Source: Moniliophthora roreri | Taxonomy: Eukaryota > Basidiomycota > Agaricomycetes > Agaricales > Marasmiaceae | NCBI GenBank assembly: GCA_001466705.2 | Contig: LATX02000192.1 | Span: 186,001 to 250,000 of the forward strand | DNA length: 64,000 bases | Direction: 5' to 3' | In this document: piece by piece, positions 23,069-34,683 of the stretch | How the letters are laid out: every line of letters starts with the position of its first letter | Numbering within the stretch: the stretch's first letter is position 1 | Notes under the pieces: model-generated | What the model was told of the DNA's origin: nothing | What the model saw: only the letters and a program-made list of their open reading frames with translations | The model's database searches: none | Made by a program: the position numbers and the translations under genes

Positions 23069-25436
23069 TCATAAATGTGCCTTATGAAAGCGCACCCACA
23101 AACCGCCCTGTTAATAACGTTAACAATGGCTCCGGAAGCAGGAAAAAGAAAAAGAGAAAACACACCTTGACAAATAAAGTCAACGCACTCGCCGGCCAAA
23201 TTTTTTCTTCTCTCTGTCTCCCTCTGCGTTCCTGCCATTCACTTGGAGGTAACGAACCTGTTGGTTGGACCTCCGTCGCAAGAGTAAACGAATCGTATCG
23301 CTGTAACAGCTTTACAAGGAAATAAGATGCCTCGTTGTAGGCATAATTCTGACCGATGCACTATACCCGAAGCAAAACGTTAGCATTCGAACAGGATAAA
23401 TGAAAGGAGAAAGACAGGCACGTACCATTCGCGGCCCAGCACTGAATGGCGTAAAAATCGTTGGATTCTTGACAAAATGAGCTATCCTTTCTTGGTCAAG
23501 CCATCGTTCGGGGTTGAACGTATCGGCATCCGATCCCCATAGCGTAGGATTGCGCTGGATAAGAAGGGGGAAGTACATGATAGGTGTCGCCGATGGCATG
23601 TACAGTGGCCGATTATCGGAAGTAAAGGTTGGGTCAGAAGGAGGTAGTGTGCAAGCTGCGCGACTTTCTCTGACGTTGAGTGGTACGGGGGGGAAAAGAC
23701 GAAGTGTTTCATTCAGGACAGCACGCACTGGAAGGAAGACTATCAGTTGAAGGTGACACGAGGGAAAGAATGGTGACTCACTGTACTTGAGATCTCGTAT
23801 TTGTTCGTAGCTGGGTGCATCGTTGGCCCCGCAATGCTGAAGGACTTCTTGTCGAAGTTTCTGTGCAACGTCGGGATAGATAGCCATAAAATAGGTGACA
23901 TAGGTCAATAGACATGCAGTCTGTCTCAAATGTCAGGGTTTGGAAGAACTGAAGTACACAGCTCTCCGTACCGTGTCTCTAGATGCCAGGAGGAGACTCA
24001 ATAATTGGTCTCGAATGATAACCGGATCTACCCAACTACCATGAGCGCTTGACCTAAAGCAAGATAGAAAAATCCGACGTACCATCAGTGCTGTCGGTTA
24101 AATGCTGCAAGAAATTCTTATCTGCAATTGGACTAGTAACCCCAGCCTTTTGCATCCTTGCTTTTTCCGAAAGAGCCTCATTAACGAGGGGTTCCACCCA
24201 ATCATGTATCACCTTGGCGTTTTTTGCATTCTTGTCGCCCAAAAGCTCAAACAAGGGCCAAAAGTATCCCAGTCGAGCCCGAGCAGTGACGACCTCTTGG
24301 GCCTTTTCAAACGCATGAGCAAAAGACCCCCACGAGTCCTCGGTTGCCGACCCTTTAGGGCTCATCGAAGTCTTCCCTGGTGTAGGGAGAGACGCCGAGA
24401 GCGTATCAAGGTTTTTACCAAATAGGAATTCTGATGCGGCATCCAACGTGAAACGCGAAAAGAGGTCTTGGGCGTCAAAAGGTCGATTCGTAGCGTCGAG
24501 GCTGGATATGATACCCAGTGTTTTGGAAGAGTATCTTTCGAAAGTTTCGAAATCAGATATCCTCTCACGGGCGAAGAACGGTCGAGTGTTTGAGCGGTGC
24601 TGTAATTGGAGTCAGACCACGGAGGAAATGCGTGTTTAACAGCCAACGTACCATACGCCACATCTGACGATACAAGTGTATCAAAGTGAGCAACGTGAAT
24701 GTCAAACGAGCACTAAATGGAGAATCACCTCATCATCTCTATTGAATATACCTTGTCCGAGAAACTTCTCCCTGCATGATTGATTCCCGTCGTCAGAAGA
24801 GGTGATTATCCTTGAGAGTGTTCATGCACTTACATCCTTTCTTTCTGGTATTTTCCTCTCCAAAAATGGTGAAAGCCGGTTGAGGTAACAAATTTTGCAT
24901 GCTCTTGGTCCATGGTGATGATCTGAAGGTCAGAAGATGAAGTCAGTCAGCCTTTGTCCTCGAGATTCTGATAGACAGAAAAGGGAAAAAGGTTCCTCAG
25001 GGCGTATCAAGGCACCCGGTTGGGCGGAAGAGTGCGCGAGCTACAAATGACGTACCATATCTGACCAAAGAATCCTCGTATTCAGGGTCGTGCACTGATA
25101 TTCCTCGAACAGTCGCAGGTACACGTCAAGGATGTAACTCGTCTTGAATGCCTTCATCATTTTCAGAAGGACGTCGATGTTGCCAGGCCATTTTCCAACA
25201 ACGCAGGGTATCTCTTTGGCACCCATTCGATAACTGTCTTGCGCGCAGATCAATCGCATGATGACACCTTTGCAGAATGCCCAGGTGATAATGAATGCGA
25301 TATGGCAGGGGATTGCTAGCAGGAAGCCCAGGTGAATGTCATATGTGTAGGTAAAGGCGGAGAATACTAGGGAGGGGAGTACGAGGAGACGACATAGGTC
25401 CAAGAAGAGTCTGGTTCGATAGGCTCCCGGATGCAT
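23069..25436 (-). CDS. Cytochrome P450 monooxygenase, CYP63-like
   Basis: About ten exons read from 25436 (first exon 25056-25436, 127 codons) to a TGA at 23069. The N-terminus carries hydrophobic segments that would anchor it in the ER membrane, then the 'VGKWPGNIDVL' and 'FEEYQCTTLN' segments typical of basidiomycete CYP63 and related P450s. The later exons give 'SLLLASRDTTA' (I-helix oxygen-binding site), 'NETLR' (K-helix ExxR), 'FNPERW' and the heme loop 'FSAGPRMCIGQ', split by an intron before the Cys ligand. One exon is only 12 nt (MWRM). All family signatures are intact, so it is probably active; CYP63 enzymes oxidise alkanes, fatty acids and aromatics, but the substrate here is unknown. 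Confidence 0.9.
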
Positions 25437-28400
25437 GACGATGGTGGGATGAGGGAAGAAGGGAACGAAAGAATTTCGGATGTGAAACGGGTACTAGCAG
25501 ATGAACATCATCGTTTAAACGTTTCCTGTCTTATATATGTCAGACCATCCTTCGAAAAGAAAATCGAAAGCGGGATTGATGGCCGGAGGGGAACCGTGGT
25601 CACTGTGGTTCCTGCATGCTTTTCGCACCGAAACACAACGACTCGCTAGTCAGCTCGGCGCTAAGTAACAACTTGCCGTTCCGATTGCGAATCGCGATCG
25701 TATGTTCCATTTAAGCTGCGACCTGACCAGAAACATAGGGAGCATGATTGATGCAGCAGAGCCACTGCATGGGTGGCTATCCTAAAACGGCAGTCACCAT
25801 CGGTGCATTGTTACGGCCGACGAGGGTCGTCGACATGTCGACTACAAGGCATATTCAAGGCCAGCATGCCAGAGCATGTTTTTTCTTCGCGTAAGTCTGC
25901 TCTCCGGTACTTCCACATGACGGAGGAGGGACAGTGGTATAGGATACTGAGATACTCCAACCGTCGGGGCGGGCGCCTAATCAACTAAGGGTCGGCGGAT
26001 CGACATTTGCGGTTGGAAAGGTAGGCACGATGGGAACGTTCATTGGACCGTCACCGTCGGGCGCTCCTTGAACGCAGCGGGAGAATACGTCTGACGATAT
26101 GATTATATTTCTGTTATCAGAAAAACTGATGAGATTACGGAGACATATTCATATCGATGACATTACCTTGAATGCGACTTCAGCGCTGGACACTCCCTCG
26201 GCGGGATCGCAAACCAAGGACAGCGCAAGAATGTCCACCGTCCCCGTAGTGCCCTTTGGGTGTCAAATCCGGCATATAGCAGGGAGATCCTGACATTTTT
26301 CCGTGGAGCCGAGTTTAAGGATGGCTGCATACGACTCGCAGGGATCCATAACGATTGAGAGTATCTGCCAGACAAGAAGTTAGTTTCTGCATCACCGAAG
26401 ATCATGCATGCTGAACATTACAATACCTGATCAGAAAAGACTAGCTAAGGTTTGAGTGACCCGAGCTAGTAAGCAATATTATATCTGGCCGCACCAAGCC
26501 GCGAACTCAATCTACCTTTGTCAGGCCATTGTACTACACCTACAAGGAGTTTGAAGAGTACTGCGAATACACTCGGAGGCTGAAATTTGCCGAAGCCAAG
26601 CGATGTGTTGATCCATTGGTGCGTTCATATCCAAAAACATGCGAGGATCAGCATTGACCGCGTTCCCTTTCAAAGACTAAAACATGATTCCTCAGAACAT
26701 GCGTACGCCGCCCCCATCATTAGGTCCACGGTTCTGAGGATATTCCTAATCCAGGGGAATATCCTTGAATGGCATGAGCTCCAAGCTCAGCTCGGCTTAT
26801 GATTCGAAGATTGCTGTCTGATAGACCACTGCGACGGGATGAATCAGAATGATAACCAACTTGTGCACTCCGGAATGGTTCTGGAGACTCACCGATGACA
26901 GTACGACACGGATGCAAAGAAAGTGACATATAATCTCGGAAGACACTCTGGCAAACAGTCAACCATCAGTGCATCAGTGTCCATGATGAGAAAACATGTC
27001 CCGTGCGATTGCTGGAAGCTCGGCCCGGCAAATTTCTTCAGGTCGCTGTCACTTTGTTTCCCACAGTTTTTCACCCATTACCGCGGCCGCTATCAGGGAT
27101 CCTCATGATTCATCCCTCACTCTCCAGAACTTTTTCGGTGCCTAATCCCTGAATTATTCTTACTTGGAATCAACGAGAACAACGGGCCTCGCAGGTCCCG
27201 CGAATGCGAGCTGGATGACCTTTCACCCATTGCACTCACGGAGCATTGCTCGAACCGAAGTCCAGACCTTCCAGACCGAGCTCCAAGCCGAAGCAGTGTA
27301 AATCCTTAATCGACCAATAGCGGGGTTCTAAGCTCGGCGATGTCCTGGGTTTCGTGTTGTCCTCGGTGCCTCCACTGGAACGCGCGCGTTATCGTGACTG
27401 TAGGGGGTCAATGTCGAAGTTTTGACATGTCCTTCCACGGAGTCGGCGGAGAGACAACTGTCCCGAAGGTAAATATCTATTATTTTGGCGCGCACACCAT
27501 GCCCACTCTAATGTTGATCGCAGTCATCATTACACATTTGCGAAATGATAGTCGGAGTACACAGACCATTTCGTTCCACTGACGGTGCGGTGGGCCAATG
27601 GTTCCGGGATGGAACCACCGCTCAAGTTGATTTTGGAGCTTACAGCGTCATCATGACACATTCTATGGAAGGAGAGCAATTCGATCCAGGCCAGGCTTCA
27701 AATTTCAAACTCGAGGTTAGGCGATATCCTGGCAGCGTACTAGTCTTGTGAGGAGATGGGACCAAGATCGGACCGCAAATTGACAACCGGAGTATCTGTC
27801 ATTCAAATTGGAGAATGGTCATAGCCCTTAATTTGGCGCGCTGCTTACTATTATTCTGGTTACTGGAGCCATCGCTCCCTAACTCGCCTCTGATCTGTTC
27901 GCTTCAGGTGGTCTTGTCACGATGCGTTCGGTGTGGTAACGCATGAACAAAAACCCTTCAAGCATCGCCATAACTTGGAAACACTCGTCCGATAATGTTG
28001 TATCCGACTGAATCTACTCCAGGATGTCATCCTTCCCAGGAACACCCGGTGTTGCCTTCTTCCTGCTTGAGGGGGTGATTACGAGTCCGAGTTTACGAGG
28101 ATTCGTCTTTTATCTGCCAACTTTTTCCTTATGCGGAAGGTATAACTAGGTGGGAAAGTTGTGGTCTGATAGATGTCGATAGATCGTTTTGTTTGGCTCG
28201 CTTAGTGCACGTTCAGCTCTCATTACCGTCACAAGTTTCCGCAAAACCGCAACGCTGATGGCCCACTGTGGCAAGTGGTGCTACTTCCGGTACCTCTGGA
28301 GTACTTCATCCTCTGCATGGCTTGCCGGCCTGTGGCAAGAACCGTCTAGGCTATCTCACGAGGGTATGGTAAACTCGGGTCTCGTATGCGAGTGTAGCTG

Positions 28401-28788
28401 AAAAGAACGATCCTTTCCTGGACCAGTATGCACCGGGACTTGGCCGAGTTCCGCAAAGACACGTCTACTACTTTAGTAACTCTCAGACCACTTCCATGCC
28501 TGACCTTGGCGAAAGCGGAACCCAAGCGAAACCGAGTTTCCTTACTGCTCTCATCATTCGGGCGTCTCCGCCTCCGTGTTGGCTACACATGGCTATCGTA
28601 GTGGTTTGAACGTGATACAACCTGTAACTCTACTAGTGTTGACTATAAAGTTCTTCATTGCCATCGGTGAAGTGGTTATCATGCCTCTCATGTACATTAG
28701 TCAGCATGTTCGGCTCCCGAACGGTGTAATTTTGGAATCTTGGTGGCCAGTCTGACCGAAGTCTTGTACTGTACTTCGACTTTGGACC
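25437..28788. other. 3.3-kb gene-poor interval
   Basis: Composition is ordinary and CpG is present. No reading frame over about 80 aa resembles a known protein and no inverted or direct repeat stood out. The P450 promoter is expected just right of 25436. A spliced unknown gene around 27340-27760 is possible but not supportable. Confidence 0.4.
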
Positions 28789-29524
28789 ATGACCACCATG
28801 ACTGCCATCAAAGGTTCCAACAAACGACGCAAAATTTCTTCTTCAAAGTCTTCTTTCAGCTCGATATCGACTATTGATAGCAGCAGAGCAAACTCTGGTC
28901 TACCCACTGGCATTTCCGCGACGACTCGCCTCACTTGCGTCTCGTGCCACCGAGGTCTGAACGCGTCGTCGAGTAGCAAAGCCTCATGTCCAGTTTTCTG
29001 TGCTCGGTAAGGTTTCGTCACCTTGGCAAAAAAAAAAAATGATCCACTGATTCACCCAAAAACTCAGATGTAACTCTCCAACATGCACAATTTGCTCTCG
29101 CACTTGCACCGGTCCTGTACCAGCGACAGCCAACGCAATATCACCTCTATCTGAATTCGGTCAGGACTCGGTCCCAGAAACACCTCGTCTTACGTGGTCG
29201 ACTACATCTCCTGCATCGTCACCATCACCACCATCATTGGTCTCTTCTCCTCGACGTTTCGCATTAGCAATTAATGCTGCGAACACAAACACAAACGCCA
29301 ACATTTGGATGAACTTTAATACAAGTACGAATAAGCGGAAAATATCTGATCAGGAGGATGAGTCGGACGAAGGAAAGGCACGGGGCTCAGGTTGTGGGAG
29401 GGTAGTTTGCAGGAATTGTTGTACGGAAAATGCGCAGAGGTGTGTGGTTTAGCTGCTTTCTCGTTCCATATCACTCATGTCCTTGGACAGCATCGTCTGC
29501 CATGACTGTAAAGCCAGTGCATAA
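28789..29524 (+). CDS. Small Cys-rich zinc-binding protein
   Basis: Three exons (28789-29006, 29068-29439, 29491-29524) join to 207 aa. A basic, Ser-rich N-terminus precedes 'CVSCHRGL', 'CPVFCARC' and 'CTICSRTC', then a Ser/Pro-rich linker, an Asn/Thr-rich stretch with 'NKRKISDQEDESDE', and at the end 'GCGRVVCRNCC' and 'CHDC'. The spaced CxxC pairs form a split treble-clef or RING-like zinc module found in uncharacterised basidiomycete proteins. Exon phases agree and each intron has GT-AG ends. Function unknown; possibly nuclear because of the basic arm. An ATG two codons downstream (28798) is an alternative start. Confidence 0.75.
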
Positions 29525-29915
29525 GCACTCATGCATACCATGAGGTCTCTAGTGACGAGGCCTCCATCCCTTCTCCCTCTCGGATACTATCTCTTATCTC
29601 CAATGCACACTGTTTCATATAACGCATACATCTCATAACACATTGCAACACAATACTACCACTATGATTGCACTGCACAATTTTAGACGTCACACATTGC
29701 TTCATTCTTATATTCTTCTTTCTCATCCGTGTATGTATCCCATTGTGTACTTCTGCCCGTTAACAGCTTTATTGTCTCCTCAACTCTTAAATCCAAGCTC
29801 GTCTCGACAACAAAGCCTCTACAGGTACAACACCGCTTTCCTGCCTTTCGGTCCTCACCCGAGGTCGGACCTATGCCTGGACCGGGCATACTATCATACA
29901 AAATGCTATCTAGTA

Positions 29916-31531
29916 TCATCTATGCACCCTATCCCCGCCGGCTTGACATTCCTGATCCAGCCTCTGCAGCTCGAGAATCGGACCTCTTCTTGACGCAAGA
30001 TCCCGAAGCTTCTCCTTCTCAACAGTGTTCCTTCTGAGGTTCAACATGAATCGAGTTACAGTGACTGTCGTCGTACACCAAACGAAACTATGAATGCAAT
30101 TCAGTGTCACAGAAACCTTGATCTGGAAATACGCTTACAAGACAACCAAGAATATCAGTGAGAGCTAAAAGAAGAGAGTGATCAGCTGAAGAATGTTACT
30201 AGGGCATAAAACATTGTTACCGGTGCGGCGATCGCGAGAATCAGATTGGCAAGTCGTAACACTGTTGTTGGGCTGTTAGCCTTTGTCTAAAATATTAGTC
30301 GTCCACATGGATACTAACTAGTCAAGGTCTATTCAGATTTAGTAAATCTCAATGGAAAAAAAAAAAAAACGGATCGCAGTTGACTCACAGTAAAGAAAAC
30401 CAATCCGTCCCGAATCAAAATGTCCCGCAGCTCGTCTTCCCCCGCCCGAGGCCGCGCGAGCGCATTCCACAGCAAAGCTATCAACATGAATATTTCGAAG
30501 ACCAGCTAAAGTACATCTGTTCAATGAAAGAAACACGAGATAGGGAAGACACGTACCCCGGGAGCCCATAATACCTGAATTGAGCTTTTATTGCTAATGA
30601 CGCATAACCGCAACTCGTGACTGAAATATGTTGACGCTTGGAGACAAGGCATCAAGTAAAAAAGGCACTGGCGAGTGGAATGAAACACGACACGCACGTA
30701 TTATTTTCGTCATGCCGAATATGACTGTAGCAGTATTAGCAAGCTGAGTTACGATGAACAGCACGAGTGAGCATAGGATAAACCAGATTTTTCGATCCCA
30801 GAGGTTCCACATGTGGAGAAGGACGATGCCTAGATGGCGTTTGGTCAGCGAACGAGAAACAAGGTTTCGGGAAGAGAGACGATTCGTACTGTTGCTAATC
30901 GCGATGGTTATGATAGCCAGGACAAACTACAGAGCTTCAGATTTCAGAGTCACACTGGGAAGAAAGGAATGGGACCCACTCCGATCCCGAACCAAGTTTT
31001 ACAGCTGTTACATAGAGAGTTCCGTCAAGCTGACAGGGGCACCTTGTCAAATCGCGAAGAAACTTACAACTAGTTGAGGAAAAACCAAGTCAGCCGCCTG
31101 TACATCCTCTCATTAGGGACGTAGCTCACCTCATCTGGTAACTGAACGCTACGCGTGAGCCCGCTCATCTCTGAATCAACTTCTCAGAGGAGATGTTAAC
31201 TTTAGAAAGGTCTGAAAAACACGTACGGTATGTATGTACCAACACACTTATCACCACAATGTACCGGATGAGCAGGAACAAAAACTTGGGGAACTTCCAT
31301 TCCGCTTGCCATATGAGCTCGACCTCGTCGCCAAATGTCAGGAGGTGGTCGTAGAGTAGAATCTGTGGATTTCAGATGAGGAAAACACTGCGAGACACAC
31401 AAATGAGGCTTACCACAACACCAGCCGCTACAGCGGAGTAATCAAAACATTGAAATGTCGCAGGCAGAATACTTACCACTAACGTACCGGGATGCCTGAA
31501 TATTGAGGATTGTGGTCACCAAGTCTTCCAT
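29916..31531 (-). CDS. DUF6533-type integral membrane protein (copy 1)
   Basis: Starts at 31531 with 'MEDLVTTILNIQASRYVS', followed after two introns by 'ILLYDHLLTFGDEVELIW', the hallmark of the DUF6533 family: a conserved first loop between membrane helices in multi-spanning basidiomycete proteins. A later exon near 30812-30700 gives 'MWNLWDRKIWFILCSLVLF', another membrane helix pair. The last exon (from about 30060 to 29916) is hydrophilic with 'VTRFMLNLRRNTVEKEK', the usual cytoplasmic tail. Middle exons were not fully joined. Adjacent to a paralogue in the same orientation, 192 bp away. Role unknown; receptor-like topology is inferred. Confidence 0.75.
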
Positions 31532-31722
31532 GCAGGCCACAACGAGAAAGACCCTCTACTGCTTGTAGCAATCGTCCCGGGAGGAGGAGAGGGCTACAGG
31601 GTCGACGGTATTCAGACCTTCAGCATTTATGTGCAGTTCCAAATAAGTAGCTCAGGGACGAAGTCATGGAGTGCCTAAACGATAAGTTCAATTTTTTGAA
31701 TGCTACGCTTACATAACCCTGT

Positions 31723-33420
31723 TTAGACTCGATCGCGATGGTTACGACGAACCGATTGGTGGCAAGGATTATTCAAGAACTCATTATCATAGTTCCCTTT
31801 TCGGTATCCCAAACTGAATTTTTGCAATTCGAGGCTCAGACCAGGTCTGTTCAGCATGAGAATTGGTAGTTGACCCGATATTTCCTCTGTCTCCCCTGCG
31901 TCCTCTTTTTGAAGAGTTACTCTCATCATATTGAGCATGAACCTTGTCACTGTGATGGTCGTGGTACACCAGATAAAGCTAGGAGTCCGTCAATGGCCTG
32001 TTAGTCTCAAAGAGGCATGACTTGGATTGCACGACTCCTAGAAATATCAACGAGAGCTAGGGGAAATGAGAGGTGAGAATGTCAAACGGTCCTTTGAAAT
32101 GAGCACTCACTGGCACCGTCACCGACAATATCAGGTTCGCCAACCGTAATACTGATCCAATTGAGCATCCACCCGACGACTTCATGATAAAGTATTCACC
32201 TGTCAAAATCTGTAAAGGTCAGTGGATAGTAGCGACAGGGATTGAAACTGAGGTCGCGACATACTGCAAAATACATTATACCGTCACGATGAAGCATGTC
32301 CTCAAGCTCACCCTTCTCGCTTCGAGGCCTATCAAGGGCATTCCATATGACTGCATCCAACATCGACACTTCGAATACCAGCTGTAGCTTCTCATTAGAG
32401 GTATGCTCGGATCGGAAATCAACAACGTACTTCTGGGACCCACAGCATTGTAAATGAGACGTCTCGATCAGACATAATACAGAGTCGAAGTTCGTGGCTA
32501 AAAGTCGTCACAGCTTTTAGGGATAAGTCGATGAGGTAACGGTGATATTCCAATGGTGACTTACAGATAATCATGAGAACAGCGGTGGCTAAGCTCACAA
32601 TACTAGCGAGGTGCGTAGCAATGTAAAGTGCCATTATCCCTTTCACGAAGCGCGATTTACGTTCCCAAATGCTCCAGACGTGTAACAAAACTACCACTGT
32701 TGTACAGTGCGCAGGTCAGAGATACGATGACGACAAGTCGGCAAAGGCAGCACACATACAGTTCCCCAATGCGATGGTAATCATTCCAAGGCACAACTAT
32801 GGAGTGAGTTCTTGAGTACAGTCACGCTATTTGGGGTGGTGACGTTGAACCATACTTTGCAGCTGTAAAATCTGCTTAGTTAGAACATCTGGACCCGGAT
32901 CGGCAACAAGATATACGCACAACTGAATCGATTCCAAACATCAGCATCTCCACAGTTTAGTTTCTCGTCATTCCATACTCGATGCAAGACATGATCTCAC
33001 CAGATCCGGGAAACTGACGCTGTGTGTCAGTCCACTAGATTCTGAAAGCAATACTGATTAGCGGAGGTTGAGGAGTGGCAAAAGAGCTGCGGGACAAACC
33101 GTAGGTGTGAATTGAGACGCAGGTTGTTACAACGTAGCGAAGCGTCAGGAACAGAGTTCTGTGTCGTATTTTGTGAGGTCCATACGAAGTTCAACCTCAT
33201 CGCTGAACGTCAGAAGATGGTCATAAAGGAGAATCTGGATCGAAGTGACGGTGTCAGGGAAGAGTTTTGAAGGTTCAAATGAAATTCACTCACGACGACT
33301 CCGGCCACTAGGGGCAAAGAGTAAGCGGAAGATTCATATATATCGCGAGCGAGACTCACCGCTCAGATAACGCGAAGCTTGTACGTTCGCGAAGATGTCA
33401 ACAAGCGTCTCGACGACCAT
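31723..33420 (-). pseudogene. DUF6533-type membrane protein (copy 2), frame broken
   Basis: Same build as its neighbour: 'MVVETLVDIFANVQASRYLS', a tiny 'VAGVV' exon, then 'ILLYDHLLTFSDEVEL'. Right after this, about 33175-33185, the frame must move by one base to continue as 'KIRHRTLFLTLRYVVTT'; aligned to copy 1 the lengths agree if one base is deleted here. A membrane exon near 32690-32600 ('HVWSIWERKSRFVKG') and a C-terminal exon ('MTRFMLNMMRVTLQKED', ending 31723) are still present. Either a young pseudogene or a one-base sequencing error. Derived with copy 1 from a tandem duplication. Confidence 0.7.
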
Positions 33421-34683
33421 AATATGAACACTATTTTTGAGTTGAGGGACCAAGGGAAACCAGAATCAGTATACGGCTGTTATTTAACGCATGATGGGTC
33501 CGTGGTTGGTTCGGGGAATTCTCTGGAGTCCTGCCTAAAGGAACGAGGCGGCAAGGCAGAAGTTTCTGCATGATATTAGGGTCAAATTAACGGGTATCTT
33601 TGGATTGACACGTGACGTGACAGGCTAGACTCTGTCTGGTCCGGAATCCGGGCTGAAATCGAACCGTGCTGTTCCCACTGCTCTTCCCGCCTACCGCACT
33701 GCCTATCATTCCGCTTATCTTATCTTCACTCCCAGCTACAGTGATTCTCAGCGCTACATCCAACCGTTTACCTTCAATTTCACCGTTAACCTTCTGTTCT
33801 TTTGAAACCGATACCCACCAGAATACCAGACACGACTCGCATACTTCTCATCGCCATTCCCCGCATGCGCAATTTAATGCCAAAAGTCGTCAACCAGCAT
33901 ACCCAATTCACGTTCTGCGCTGATTTCGCCACGTCTACGCTCCAGATATCGCACTCCAATCAGACACCCACCAGGTTACCTTTTCAGACGACTAGTCCTC
34001 ATGACCACTCCCCGCTCCAGGAGGCACCGCTGCAGTTATCGTATATCAATCGGTTCCTGCACATCTAGCTGCCGCTACTCCCATAAATTGGACTTGATTC
34101 AGCTTCTACCCAACAACTCTGTTTTCCTTTCTCCCGAAATTCCACTGCTTCTGTGATTACATACAACCACAATCACTTGTGATCGCCAGACTGTGAGTAT
34201 CGTCAGTCCGGTTCTCGAGACTACAATCTCCTGTGTTTTTCGACTGGCGGACGCAAGTGCGAGTCTATACGCTTGGAACTTGACGACATGTCAAACGTTT
34301 TGGGTTAAAGAAGCATGTGGGGGTTTTCCCCACGCAGCCGCTGTGCAGCCAATTATCAGCCTGGTTCGAAACACGTGCTCCCTAGTGTGAATCCGCTGCT
34401 GTAGAATAAAGAAGCAGAAGTAAAAGAGCTGCATCATGGCTCGTACCAAAACCTTAAGGCCTTATCAGTTGGTATCAAACTTGGCACGCGGACTTGGGGT
34501 CAATGCCTGGTATCAGACCAGATATCTTCGTTGTATAAGAATTGCATACGACTGAATAATAACCACATATATAAATACAATACAAAGAAAATGAAAGACT
34601 CTTGCAAATTTAATGAAATAAACCATTGTCCCATAAAAGGGATGTTCACCCTTCACTTTCTTCAATTTGATGTCTCCGCCGCT
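33421..34683. other. Intergenic, nothing supported
   Basis: Lies between the DUF6533-type gene start and the laccase gene end. It is Pro/Ser/Thr-rich in some frames, as expected of pyrimidine-rich DNA. No gene family was recognised. Confidence 0.4.

Noticed and set aside
27340..27751. Possible two-exon gene ('FDMSFHGVGGET', 'DGAVGQWFRDG')
   Set aside because: No recognisable family and no convincing start, stop or splice set.
29643..30037. Plus-strand frames opposite the first DUF6533-type gene
   Set aside because: Antisense of the C-terminal exon and the 3' flank; no features.
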